From Aliiruegeria haliotis (GTDB lineage: Bacteria; Pseudomonadota; Alphaproteobacteria; Rhodobacterales; Rhodobacteraceae), in NCBI RefSeq assembly GCF_003003255.1, contig NZ_PVTD01000007.1, positions 165,469 through 229,468 on the forward strand: 64,000 nt of DNA, given 5' to 3'. This document shows, piece after piece, positions 36,441 through 44,976 of this stretch; position 1 is the first letter of the stretch, and each line of letters begins with the position of its first letter. A model generated the notes under the pieces. The model worked only from the letters and a program-made list of their open reading frames with translations. It made no database searches and was not told the DNA's origin. The position numbers and the translations under genes are program-made.

Positions 36441-37367
36441 TCAGTCGTCTTGCGGCGCAGGCCCCAGCGGGAACAGCGTCAGTTCGGGTGAAATCCTGTC
36501 GAGCAGCGCGTGCAACTCGCGCGCGTCGCCCGCGTCCATCTTTGGTCCGGCACCGCGCACGAAGGTATTGGCGATCACGCCCCGCCGCTTCAGCGTGCCC
36601 TTGGTCATGTGCATGCGGAAAATCGCCTGGAAGTTGAGCAGCGGCATCGACACTTCGAAGAGTCGCCGCGCCTCGTCCTCGCGACCCTCCGCCCAGGCGT
36701 TGACCAGCGCGACATGCAGATCGGCAAACTCGCTCGCGGGCATGGTGCCAAGCGATCCGCGCGCCAGTTCGTCGGTGATGTAGCGCCCGCCCGCGCCGCC
36801 GAACACACCTTCGATGGCATCTCCGGCCGCGGCCATGATCCGGGTCAGGTTCTGACCGCAAGGCATGGTTTCTTCCTTGCAGAACCGTACCTCGGGAACG
36901 GCGCGCGCGATGGCGGCAACGTCCTCGGGGGCGAGCCCCGCACCAATCGGCACCGGCGCGTTCTGCAAAAGGATCGGCAGGTCGGACCCGGCGCCAACCT
37001 CCTTGAAGAAGGCGGTATGGGCCGCGATGTCCTTGCCCAGATGCCCCGGAGCCATGACCATCGCGGCGCTGGCGCCGACGGCCTGACCTTCGGCCATGCG
37101 GTCGATGACGCCCTGGGGCGTGTCTTCGCTCGCTCCCACGATGAACGGCATCGCACCGGCGAGTTCCTCGCCGAGAAGGGCGATCAGGCGCGCCCGTTCT
37201 TCCGGGCTGAGCGTGGTAACCTCGCTTGCCACACCGGGAAAGACGCAGCCATCCGCCCCGCAGTCGCGGACGAACCCGATCAGGGATCGGAAGTCGGCCT
37301 CATCAACGGTGCCGTCGTCGCGGAACGGTGTGCAAAGTACGGGGAAAGCTCCCTTGAGTGCGCTCAT
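36441..37367 (-). CDS. DapA-family aldolase/dehydratase (paralogue 2)
   Basis: 308 residues, dihydrodipicolinate synthase family. FPGVASEVTTLSPEERARL replaces the GTTGE loop, the Schiff-base Lys is in VRFCKEE, and the YNxP motif reads QNAPVP, again with Gln in place of Tyr. The C-terminal part contains GVFGGAGGRYITDELARG. It overlaps the permease stop at its start (ATGA) and is followed 13 bp later by the enolase-superfamily gene. It probably acts after that dehydratase on a 2-keto-3-deoxy acid. Confidence 0.82.
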   Translation of the reverse strand: MSALKGAFPVLCTPFRDDGTVDEADFRSLIGFVRDCGADGCVFPGVASEVTTLSPEERARLIALLGEELAGAMPFIVGASEDTPQGVIDRMAEGQAVGASAAMVMAPGHLGKDIAAHTAFFKEVGAGSDLPILLQNAPVPIGAGLAPEDVAAIARAVPEVRFCKEETMPCGQNLTRIMAAAGDAIEGVFGGAGGRYITDELARGSLGTMPASEFADLHVALVNAWAEGREDEARRLFEVSMPLLNFQAIFRMHMTKGTLKRRGVIANTFVRGAGPKMDAGDARELHALLDRISPELTLFPLGPAPQDD

Positions 37368-38203
37368 TTCACTGCTCCTGCGGTGACGCCTTGAATGAAG
37401 AACCGTTGCAGGAACATGAAGCCCAGCACGACCGGGGTGGCGGCCATCAGGGAGGCGGCCATAGCGCCACCCCAGTCGGCATTGGTCTCATTGAGATAGG
37501 TCAGGAGCAGCCCCGGCGCGACGGTGCGCTTCTCATCCGAAACGATCAGGGTCAGCGAATAGAGCAGATCGTTCCAGCTCCACATGAAGCTGTAGAGGAA
37601 CACGGTCACGATCGGCGGGATCGAGATCGGCAGCACGATCGTGTGGAAGATCCGCAGGTCGCTGGCGCCATCCGCCCGCGCCGCTTCGATCAACTCGTTC
37701 GGCACCTGACTGAAATAGCTGTAGATCATGTAGGTCGCGACCGGCAGGGCAAAGACGATGTAGCTGAGGATCAGGCCGAGGCGCGTGTCCAGCAGGTTCC
37801 ACTCGACGAACATCGGGTAGATGGTGATCAGCAGCAGGCCAAACGGGAACATCTGCGCCGAGAGCATGAACATCATCACCGGCTTGCGGCCAAAGTAACG
37901 ATACTTGGCAAAGCTGTATCCGGCATAGGTGGCCAGCGTGGCGTTGAACGTGGCCGACGAGATCGACACCAGCAGCGAGTTGCCGAGCAGCTTGGGCAAC
38001 TGACCCTCGGTCAGCGCCGTGCGGTAGTGATCCAGCGTCGGCGCCTTCGGCCAGGGCGTGGGCGTGATCTGATACAGTTCGGCATCCGCTTTCAGCGATG
38101 AGGCCAGCGTCCAGTAGACCGGGAAAAACAGGAAAAAGCCGATCAGTAGGGCGATACCGATGAAGACGACCTTGGCCGTGGTGGTGCTGAGGTCAAGCAT
38201 CAT
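37364..38203 (-). CDS. ABC sugar transporter permease 2 (MalG-like)
   Basis: 279 residues with six membrane helices, binding-protein-dependent transport family. The EAA loop reads ELIEAARADGASDLRIFHTI then LPISIPPIV, the contact to the ATPase. It begins at ATG 38203, overlapping the first permease's stop (ATGA), and overlaps the DapA-family start at 37364-37367. It forms the inner-membrane channel with permease 1. The partner ATPase is encoded 4 kb away at 42047-43132. Confidence 0.93.
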   Translation of the reverse strand: MMLDLSTTTAKVVFIGIALLIGFFLFFPVYWTLASSLKADAELYQITPTPWPKAPTLDHYRTALTEGQLPKLLGNSLLVSISSATFNATLATYAGYSFAKYRYFGRKPVMMFMLSAQMFPFGLLLITIYPMFVEWNLLDTRLGLILSYIVFALPVATYMIYSYFSQVPNELIEAARADGASDLRIFHTIVLPISIPPIVTVFLYSFMWSWNDLLYSLTLIVSDEKRTVAPGLLLTYLNETNADWGGAMAASLMAATPVVLGFMFLQRFFIQGVTAGAVK

Positions 38204-39144
38204 TCGGCTCCCTTCATCAGCTGGCGGAGGTAGAAATAGGCGGGCGGCAGGATCGTCGCGACCCAGAGCACGCCGACCGTTGCGGCCATGCCGATATCCC
38301 ATTGCTCGAAGGCCCGGCGATACACCTCGACCGACAGCACGGATGTGGCGCGGACGGGTCCGCCGCCGGTCATGGCATAGATCGAGTCGAACTGTTGCAG
38401 GTTGCCGATCATGCCGAGCACGACGACGACGAGGAAAACGGGCCGCAGATGCGGGAAGATGTGGTCTTTCAGCACGTGCCAGTTGCCGGCACCATCAACG
38501 CGCGCGGCCTCGATCTGTTCGCGGTCCATGCTTTGCAGGCCCGCGAGGAAGAACGACATGAACAGCGGGATAGACAGCCACACCTTGGTCATGACGACCG
38601 CGACCATCGCGCCGGTGGGGTCGGCCAGCCAGGCGACGGGGTACTCAATCAACCCCAGTTCCTTGCCGATCGCATTCAGCAGCCCGTAGCGGGAGTTGAA
38701 GATCCAGCCATAGATAAAGGCCGAAACGGTGGCCGGCATGATCCACGGGATCAGCGACAGCCCGCGAATGGCGGTGCGCCCCTTGAAGGGCTCGTTGAGG
38801 ATGATCGCCCAGGCCAGCCCGAGCGTGATCGAGAATGACGTGGTGAAGAAGACGTAGATTGCCGTCGTCACGAAGGAGGCGCGAACCGTGGGGTCGCTCA
38901 ATAGCTTGCCGTAGTTCTTCAAACCGACAAAGACAGGCTCCGGGGTCGAGATCGTGTACTTGTAGAACGACATCGCCAGCGCCTGGATGAACGGCGACAG
39001 GACGATGAGGCCGAATGCCAGCAGGGCGGGCAAGAGCAGCATCACTCCGAAGCGCGCGTCGCCGGCCTTCAATCCGCCACGGCGGGCGTGGGGTGATGGG
39101 CGGAACTCGGTGCCATCTGGCAAAGATGTAGCGTCGCTCGACAT
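38200..39144 (-). CDS. ABC sugar transporter permease 1 (MalF-like)
   Basis: 314 residues with a cytosolic N-terminus of about 30 residues and six helices. The EAA loop is EQIEAARVDGAGNWHVLKDH followed by IFPHLRP. NLQQFDSIYAMTGGGPVRAT is the family-typical segment before the last helices. It lies about 100 bp downstream of the binding-protein gene, with two hairpins between, and overlaps permease 2 by four bases. Confidence 0.93.
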   Translation of the reverse strand: MSSDATSLPDGTEFRPSPHARRGGLKAGDARFGVMLLLPALLAFGLIVLSPFIQALAMSFYKYTISTPEPVFVGLKNYGKLLSDPTVRASFVTTAIYVFFTTSFSITLGLAWAIILNEPFKGRTAIRGLSLIPWIMPATVSAFIYGWIFNSRYGLLNAIGKELGLIEYPVAWLADPTGAMVAVVMTKVWLSIPLFMSFFLAGLQSMDREQIEAARVDGAGNWHVLKDHIFPHLRPVFLVVVVLGMIGNLQQFDSIYAMTGGGPVRATSVLSVEVYRRAFEQWDIGMAATVGVLWVATILPPAYFYLRQLMKGAE

Positions 39145-39187
39145 GGATGCCTCGCTGTTATCGGCGGCTTGGATACGTGAAACGGTT

Positions 39188-39232
39188 CTGGTGCAGGTGC
39201 ACCAGTAGATCGCGCGCCCCGGTGGGGCGCGC
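39188..39232 (-). promoter_or_regulatory. Two adjacent hairpins between binding-protein and permease genes
   Basis: CTGGTGCA-GG-TGCACCAG (39188-39205) and GCGCGCCCC-GGT-GGGGCGCGC (39212-39232) are perfect inverted repeats just after the binding-protein stop. Intercistronic hairpins here often protect the binding-protein mRNA or cut downstream expression. There is no U-run, so a full terminator is unlikely. Confidence 0.6.
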
Positions 39233-39245
39233 GCTGTGGTTCGGC

Positions 39246-40502
39246 TTATTCGGCCAGAACCCCTTCAAGACGGGACTGCATGTCGTTCGCCGCTTCTTCC
39301 GCCGTTTTCTGGCCGAGGATGGCTGCCTGGAATTCCTCGCCGATCACGGCAGAAACCTCGGCGCCCTTTTCCATCGAGGCAATCGTGTTGCGGCGCGGCG
39401 CAACCGTCGCGGCGGCCCATTCCGTCAGATAGGTGTCGGCCTTGACCTCTTCCGACTCAAGCGCAGCGTTTGTCGTCGGCAGGACGCTCTGGTTGACTGC
39501 GTAGCCAACGAGTTGCTCGTTGGACAGAAGATGCATGACCCACTGCATCGCCGGGCTGTCAGCCGCCGGCGCCTCGTCACCGAAAGCAACGATCAGGTGG
39601 CCCCAAGAAACGGAAACCGGGTCGTCGCCTGCATTCAGCACTGGCGCCTTGATCGGCTTGACGGCGGGGTCGATTTCCATATCGCGTCCGGAGAACTTGC
39701 GCGCAAAGGTGCGGGCCAGCGGGGCGTCGAGATAGAAGGCGGTTGCGCCTTGCGCGAACAGACGGCGCGCATCAGGGCGGTCGATCTCGGGCGCAGCCAG
39801 TCGCTCGCTGACGGCATCCGTCAGGAAGGACAATGCCGCAACGGCTTCGGGCGAGTTCACCGCCGGCTTGCCGTCAACCATCACATCGCCACCGAAGGTC
39901 CAGAGCCATGTGATGTAGTCGAGCACGATGGAATTGTGGTTCTTGGTGGCAAGGCCAAGCGGGACCGAGTTCGGCACGTTGTCACGCACCTGGATGAGCG
40001 CCGCTTTGAACTCTTCGACGGTCTCCGGCATCTCGGTGATGCCGGCCGCGTCCAGCACTTCCTGGTTGGCAACCCAACCGATCGTTCCGCCGATCCAGGG
40101 CAGGCCTAGCTGCTTGCCGTCGATCTCACCGGCGGCGAGGAAGCTGGCGGGGAACATCTCGGCCAGTTTGTCCTTGCCGAAGATCTCGTTGAAATCCTGC
40201 ATCTCGGGGATGCCCGCGATGATCGGCAGGAGCCGGCCCTGGCTTTGCCCGACATTCGGAAGGGTCTTGGAGCGGGCGCGCAGAACGTAGTTCTTGTTCA
40301 TGTCGCCCCAGGCATAACCCTGAAGGTCCACCTCGTTGCCGGTCGCTTCCTTGAAGCTGTCGGCCATGGCCGTCATTTTTTCCTTGCCGGTCTCCTCTGC
40401 GGATACCCAGTTCATGAATTCGACCGTCTCGGCCTGCACGGCCCCTGCGGTCACCGCCAGCGCTGCTATGGCACTGACCAGTCCGGTTTTGAGATGCTTC
40501 AC
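39246..40502 (-). CDS. ABC transporter extracellular sugar-binding protein
   Basis: 418 residues with a signal peptide (about 1-24, cleaving after VQA), so periplasmic. The carbohydrate-binding family 1 features are VEFMNWVSAEETGKEKMTAM, GLPWIGGTIGWVANQEVLDA and the conserved AAAFYLD-type segment (GATAFYLDAPLA). It delivers an oligo- or monosaccharide to permeases 1 and 2. An IclR-type palindrome lies 22 bp upstream of the start (40524-40540) and a second near 40578, so it begins a regulated transcription unit. The substrate is unknown; neighbours suggest an acidic or sulfated sugar. Confidence 0.93.
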   Translation of the reverse strand: MKHLKTGLVSAIAALAVTAGAVQAETVEFMNWVSAEETGKEKMTAMADSFKEATGNEVDLQGYAWGDMNKNYVLRARSKTLPNVGQSQGRLLPIIAGIPEMQDFNEIFGKDKLAEMFPASFLAAGEIDGKQLGLPWIGGTIGWVANQEVLDAAGITEMPETVEEFKAALIQVRDNVPNSVPLGLATKNHNSIVLDYITWLWTFGGDVMVDGKPAVNSPEAVAALSFLTDAVSERLAAPEIDRPDARRLFAQGATAFYLDAPLARTFARKFSGRDMEIDPAVKPIKAPVLNAGDDPVSVSWGHLIVAFGDEAPAADSPAMQWVMHLLSNEQLVGYAVNQSVLPTTNAALESEEVKADTYLTEWAAATVAPRRNTIASMEKGAEVSAVIGEEFQAAILGQKTAEEAANDMQSRLEGVLAE

Positions 40503-40523
40503 GATTTCCTCCCGTCTGTGATT

Positions 40524-40540
40524 CTGAAACTCAGTTCCAA
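40524..40540. promoter_or_regulatory. IclR/KdgR-type operator, site A
   Basis: CTGAAAC-TCA-GTTCCAA. It matches the TTGRAAC-N3-GTTCCAA pattern seen four times in this window, 22 bp upstream of the binding-protein start. Confidence 0.65.
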
Positions 40541-40547
40541 ACCTACT

Positions 40548-42017
40548 CTACATCGCACTGCGCGGCGTTTCAAGAATTTGAAACCGAGTTCCATATAATT
40601 GTCGTCTTGCGATAGGGGCGGCGCCATTCCCGTTCATAGAATGGGTGCGGCGCCGCGGACTGGCACTCGCGCACGCGCTTGTCGCCATAGTGCCGCGCAA
40701 CAACTCGCAGGTCAGCGCCTGCTCCAGTTCCCGCACAGCCTTTGCGTGACTGGGAGAACCGCTGCAGTCGAACTGCTCGCCGGTGTCCTGCTCCAGATCA
40801 TAGAGCGCCATAGCGCCTTTGTATCGCACCAGCGTGTGAGTCGCGCTGCGGGCCATGACGCCATGGGAGGTCATACCGACCACGACTCGTCCATTGCTAT
40901 TGCTGGCGAGCGACTGGCCGTGGGCCTGCGCTGCGGGCGGCAGCCCGGCCCAGTCGAGGAAGCTCGGGAACAGGTCCAACACGGACCGCAACTCGGTGTC
41001 GCGCCGCGCCTCCGGCGCCCGGAAATCCGTCACGACCAGCGGCACGCGAATGCTGGGCTCGTGGAAGTAGGTTTTTCCGACCAGACCGAAATCGCCAAGA
41101 TAGTCGCCGTGGTCCGATGCGAAGACGACGATGGTGTTGTCGAGCCGCCCGCTATCACGTAGCGCCTGAAGAATGGTGGCAACATCCGCATCGAGCCTCT
41201 CGACCGAAGCAGCATAATGTTGACGAATCCGGAGGCTCTCGTCCTCGGTCAGAGTAGAGTAGTCCAGATCGGCCCAGCCACGACGGTAGCTGGCGACGAA
41301 ATCCTCTCGGTAGCTCTGCACCTCCTCTGTCATCGGCAGAGGGCGCGGCAATGCGTCTGGATCGATTCGTCCGACTGCCGCCTTGGGCGGATCGTAAGGG
41401 CAATGTGGCCCCGGAAATCCAACCATGATGGCAAAGGGGCGCACGTCATCATATCCGCGCAGATAATCGGCCGCCTTTCCGGCAACCCAACGATCGACCT
41501 GTGCGTGGTCGGGCAGGTCATTGAAGCACGCCCCCTTCCAGCCCTGGTAGCCGCGCTGTTCGTTGCCATGCGCTTTGTGCCAGCCTCCAGCCTTCAGAAA
41601 GGCGTCATAGTCATCCTCAATGTGAACATGCCGCTTGTCCTCGGCGATGATCCGATGCCCGAAACCTTCCGTGATGTCCCAGGGGTAGAAGTGCATCTTG
41701 CCGATACCGGCCGTGTGATACCCCGCTTCCGAAAGCAGCTCCGGCCAAGTGGCAATGCCCATCTCCCGCCGGTCCGGTCGCAGCCAGTGCAGGTTGTCGA
41801 TGACGCCGTTTGCATGGGCGTGCTGTCCAGTCAGCATCGAGGCGCGGGCCGGCACGCAGATCGGACTCGGCGAGACAACCGTTTCGTAGAGCACACCCTG
41901 CGCGGCCAACCCGTCAATTGCCGGAGTTTGCAGGAAGTCGGCGCCATAGGCCCCGAGAAAGTCCGGCCGAAGCTGGTCGGGAAGTATGAAGAGGATATTC
42001 GGGCGGCCGTCTTTCAT
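40548..42017 (-). CDS. Type I sulfatase (formylglycine-dependent), probable C-terminal frameshift
   Basis: 489 residues, arylsulfatase/alkaline-phosphatase superfamily. PSPICVPARASMLTG carries the C-x-P-x-R sulfatase signature (Cys54, Pro56, Arg58), where Cys is converted to formylglycine. NILFILPDQLRPDF supplies the first metal Asp (D14) and FASDHGDYLGDFGLVGK the second metal site. It removes sulfate esters from sugars or similar compounds. No signal peptide is seen, so it is probably cytosolic and acts on imported substrate. From about 40718 the frame looks shifted: another frame reads RVVARHYGDKRVREC and EREWRRPYRKTT to a stop at 40570, more like a normal C-terminus than the Ala/Ser/Arg-rich tail seen here. 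Confidence 0.88.
   Translation of the reverse strand: MKDGRPNILFILPDQLRPDFLGAYGADFLQTPAIDGLAAQGVLYETVVSPSPICVPARASMLTGQHAHANGVIDNLHWLRPDRREMGIATWPELLSEAGYHTAGIGKMHFYPWDITEGFGHRIIAEDKRHVHIEDDYDAFLKAGGWHKAHGNEQRGYQGWKGACFNDLPDHAQVDRWVAGKAADYLRGYDDVRPFAIMVGFPGPHCPYDPPKAAVGRIDPDALPRPLPMTEEVQSYREDFVASYRRGWADLDYSTLTEDESLRIRQHYAASVERLDADVATILQALRDSGRLDNTIVVFASDHGDYLGDFGLVGKTYFHEPSIRVPLVVTDFRAPEARRDTELRSVLDLFPSFLDWAGLPPAAQAHGQSLASNSNGRVVVGMTSHGVMARSATHTLVRYKGAMALYDLEQDTGEQFDCSGSPSHAKAVRELEQALTCELLRGTMATSACASASPRRRTHSMNGNGAAPIARRQLYGTRFQILETPRSAM
40578..40594. promoter_or_regulatory. IclR/KdgR-type operator, site B
   Basis: TTGAAAC-CGA-GTTCCAT. It lies inside the last codons of the sulfatase frame, 54 bp from site A. 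The two centres are about five helical turns apart, suiting cooperative binding or looping. Confidence 0.55.
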
Positions 42018-42046
42018 GGTACTCCCTGCACGGCCCCTTCACGGCG

Positions 42047-43132
42047 CTACGCCGCGTTCGAGACTTTCTGCCGCCGGAGCGCCAGCCCGTCGCTGTCGAA
42101 AAGGTGGACGCTGCGCGTGGCGAAACCGACATCCACGGGATCGCCGGTCTGAATCGTGTGTTCGCCATCGAGCCGGACCATGACCGGACGTTCCAGCCCC
42201 TCGATCTCGACATAGGCGAAGGTATCGCTGCCCAGGTGCTCTGCCGTCATCACGTTGCCCCGGAGCGTGTTCTCGTCCGCAAGGCCAATTTGCATATGCT
42301 CAGGACGGATACCAACCTCGACAACCCGGCTCGCATCGATCTCGGCAGGAATGTCGATTGTGCCACCCGGTACCTGCAAGCGACCGTCGCCCTGCCCGGT
42401 CACCGGCATGAAGTTCATCTTCGGGCTTCCGATAAACCCGGCGACGAAGCGGTTTTCGGGTGCCCGGTAGAGGTCAAGCGGTGATCCGACCTGCTCGATC
42501 CGCCCCTCACTCATTACCACAATCTTGTCGGCAAGCGTCATCGCTTCAACCTGATCGTGGGTGACATAGATCATCGTCGTGCCGAGGCGCTCCTTGAGCC
42601 GGGCAAACTCCATCCGCATATCGACCCGGAGTGCGGCGTCGAGGTTCGACAGAGGTTCGTCGAAGAGGAAGATCTTGGGCTCGCGAACGATGGCTCGGCC
42701 GATGGCGACCCGCTGGCGCTGCCCGCCTGAGAGCTGGCGCGGCTTCCGGTCGAGATAGCTCTCGATCTTGAGGATCTCGGCGGCGCGCCGGACACGCTCG
42801 GCGATCAGGCCCTTGTCTTCGCCCGCGAGCTTCAGCGCGTAGCCCATGTTCTCGGCCACGGTCATATGCGGGTATAGCGCATAAGTCTGGAAAACCATCG
42901 CGATCCCGCGCTTGCTGGGCGGCACGTCGTTCACGATCTCGCCGTCGATGGCAAGCGTGCCCGCCGATACCTCATCCAACCCGCAGACCATGCGAAGCAG
43001 TGTGGATTTGCCGCAACCCGACGGGCCGACGAAAACCGTGAACTCGCCCGAACGCACGTTGAGATTGATATCCGTCAGCACTTCGACGGCTCCGTAGCGC
43101 TTGTACAGCCCCTGGATCGAAAGCTCAGTCAT
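42047..43132 (-). CDS. ABC transporter ATPase (MalK/UgpC-like)
   Basis: 361 residues. Walker A GPSGCGKST (36-44), signature LSGGQRQRVAIGRAI and Walker B FLFDEPLSNLDA are all intact. The C-terminal ~110 residues form the TOBE/OB regulatory domain of sugar-import ATPases (GSPLDLYRAPENRFVAGFIG, GIRPEHMQIG). It energises the importer encoded by 37364-40502. The gene sits 29 bp upstream of the sulfatase and 31 bp after the IclR/SMP-30 fusion gene. Confidence 0.95.
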   Translation of the reverse strand: MTELSIQGLYKRYGAVEVLTDINLNVRSGEFTVFVGPSGCGKSTLLRMVCGLDEVSAGTLAIDGEIVNDVPPSKRGIAMVFQTYALYPHMTVAENMGYALKLAGEDKGLIAERVRRAAEILKIESYLDRKPRQLSGGQRQRVAIGRAIVREPKIFLFDEPLSNLDAALRVDMRMEFARLKERLGTTMIYVTHDQVEAMTLADKIVVMSEGRIEQVGSPLDLYRAPENRFVAGFIGSPKMNFMPVTGQGDGRLQVPGGTIDIPAEIDASRVVEVGIRPEHMQIGLADENTLRGNVMTAEHLGSDTFAYVEIEGLERPVMVRLDGEHTIQTGDPVDVGFATRSVHLFDSDGLALRRQKVSNAA

Positions 43133-43163
43133 CAGTTCCTCCTTCGCACCCTCCCTGGCGCGA

Positions 43164-44918
43164 TCATGTCATTCCAAAGAAGGTTTCAGCTTGCCCCTTC
43201 ACGCCGGCCTCGACAGAGAGCACGCTTCCCGAGAGCGGTGCATCCGAGAGGACCTGCGACGACAGGCGAATTCGCGCGGTCGTGATGAAGAGTGTCGTGA
43301 GATCCGGCCCGCCAAATGTGCAACTGGTCGGGCGCGGCACCGGAAGCGGGATCACTCGGTCTACCATGCCGTCCGGCGTGTAGCGATTGATGCTCCAGCC
43401 ATCCCAGCAGGCAACCCACACGCCGCCCTCGGCATCCACGGCCAGTCCGTCCGGCGTACCATTGTCCTCGGGCAGGGTCACAAAGACCCGGCGGTTGGAA
43501 ATCGCGCCAGATTCGGTTTCAAAATCATAGGCATAGATTTCGCGCTTGGCGCTGTCGGCGAAATACATCACCCGGTCGTCAGGACTCCAGCCCATCCCAT
43601 TGGACACGCTCAGGCCGCTATCCATGAGGGTCGCGCTGCCATCGGGGTCGATGCGCCACAAGTTGCCCTGTCCGGGGGCGGTGTCGATTGACAGGGAACC
43701 CAGCCAGAACCGCCCGCGACGATCGCACTTGCCATCATTGAAGCGGTTGCCCGGCCTGTCCGCTTCCGGCCGGCAGATCACGGACAGCCCGCCGGCTTCG
43801 TCCAGCAACTTGACCCCGGTTTCGGTCGCCACGACATAGCCACCCTCGGCATGCGGCACGGCACAGCCGACCAGTTCCGGCAAGGCGATGCAGTCCCGCT
43901 CCCCGCTCTTTGGATCGCCGGTGCAGAATGAGGGCGCAAGGATATCGACCCAAAGCAACCGCTGGTGCGCCTCGGACCAATGCGGCCCCTCGGCGAGGAA
44001 ATCTTCTCCGGGGATGGCGAGGTTGACTGCGGAGCTTGTTGTCATGAGCGGGCGCGGATTGACCGAGATCGACATGGAAAGCTGCCCGATGTTTCCCGAG
44101 ACCCTGCGAGCGGCCTCGATGACCTCACGGCCCAGAGAATGAAGTCGTTCGGCATCGAGCCGAAAGGCCGGCCCGACGATCCCGATCGCTCCGAGCGGTT
44201 CGGATCGATGGTCGAGGATGGCCGCGGCCACACCTGCGACGCCTTCGTATAACTCCTCAATGGCAATGGCATATCCGCGCGCCTTGATGATATTGAGATG
44301 CTGGTGCAGGTCTTCTTCGGTAGTGATCGTCCGCCCGGTAAACGCGGAGAGCTGCTCGGCATCGATAAGCTGGTGCCTGTCACGCATACCCAAATGCGCC
44401 GCCATGGCCTTTCCGAGGGCCGAGGCATGCAGAGCCGCGCGACTGCCTACGCCATTGGCAACCCGCACTGGCTGAGGCACATCCAGCTGGTCGATATAAA
44501 GCACTTGCGACTGGTCGAGAACACCGAGTCGGACCGCTTCTCCGGTCATGTTACTCAGCCGCGCAAGTTCCGGCGCTGCCGCCCCGCGCAGGTCGAACTG
44601 ATCCCAGACCCGATGCGCCAATTCGAAGGGTTTGGCCGCGAGCCGGTAGGACTGATCACGTTCATCGACCTGGATATAGCGCTCGTCGACCAAGGTCTGC
44701 AGAATGCGATGCAAAGTGCCCTTCGGCAGGCCGGTCTTTTCCAGCAGGGTAGTGAAACGTGGCGGACGCTCCGCAGAGGCGATCATCTCGACCACAGCCA
44801 ACCCTCGCGTAAGCGCTTGCATTCCCGGCTGGACGCCGGTGGATGGCACTTCGACAGTAGGGCCCGGGGTCTTCCTGTTCACGCTCGCTTCCTCAATTCC
44901 GGCTTGCTCTCCGTTCAT
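43164..44918 (-). CDS. Fusion of IclR-type regulator with SMP-30/gluconolactonase domain
   Basis: 584 residues, about twice the length of either family. Residues ~30-95 are an IclR winged helix (ALTRGLAVVEMI, TGLPKGTLHRILQTLVDERY) and ~105-285 the IclR effector domain (VGSRAALHASALGKAMAAHL, GYAIAIEELYEGVAGVAAAI). From ~300 to the end an SMP-30/gluconolactonase beta-propeller follows (FLAEGPHWSEAHQRLLWVDI, RFNDGKCDRRGRFWLGSLS, SNGMGWSPDDRVMYFADS, DGLAVDAEGGVWVACWDG). The Glu, Asn and Asp metal-ligand positions of SMP-30 lactonases appear present. One polypeptide could thus sense a sugar acid, repress the operons and hydrolyse the lactone precursor. A palindrome lies 12 bp upstream of its start. 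Confidence 0.92.
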   Translation of the reverse strand: MNGEQAGIEEASVNRKTPGPTVEVPSTGVQPGMQALTRGLAVVEMIASAERPPRFTTLLEKTGLPKGTLHRILQTLVDERYIQVDERDQSYRLAAKPFELAHRVWDQFDLRGAAAPELARLSNMTGEAVRLGVLDQSQVLYIDQLDVPQPVRVANGVGSRAALHASALGKAMAAHLGMRDRHQLIDAEQLSAFTGRTITTEEDLHQHLNIIKARGYAIAIEELYEGVAGVAAAILDHRSEPLGAIGIVGPAFRLDAERLHSLGREVIEAARRVSGNIGQLSMSISVNPRPLMTTSSAVNLAIPGEDFLAEGPHWSEAHQRLLWVDILAPSFCTGDPKSGERDCIALPELVGCAVPHAEGGYVVATETGVKLLDEAGGLSVICRPEADRPGNRFNDGKCDRRGRFWLGSLSIDTAPGQGNLWRIDPDGSATLMDSGLSVSNGMGWSPDDRVMYFADSAKREIYAYDFETESGAISNRRVFVTLPEDNGTPDGLAVDAEGGVWVACWDGWSINRYTPDGMVDRVIPLPVPRPTSCTFGGPDLTTLFITTARIRLSSQVLSDAPLSGSVLSVEAGVKGQAETFFGMT

Positions 44919-44929
44919 GGATAGTTATT

Positions 44930-44946
44930 TTGAAACTTAGTTCCAA
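44930..44946. promoter_or_regulatory. IclR/KdgR-type operator, site C
   Basis: TTGAAAC-TTA-GTTCCAA in the 58-bp region between the divergent IclR/SMP-30 gene and the enolase-superfamily gene at 44977. It is placed to control both, including autoregulation. Confidence 0.68.
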
Positions 44947-44976
44947 GTCAACCCTGACGGAGGTGGAGTCGATCCG

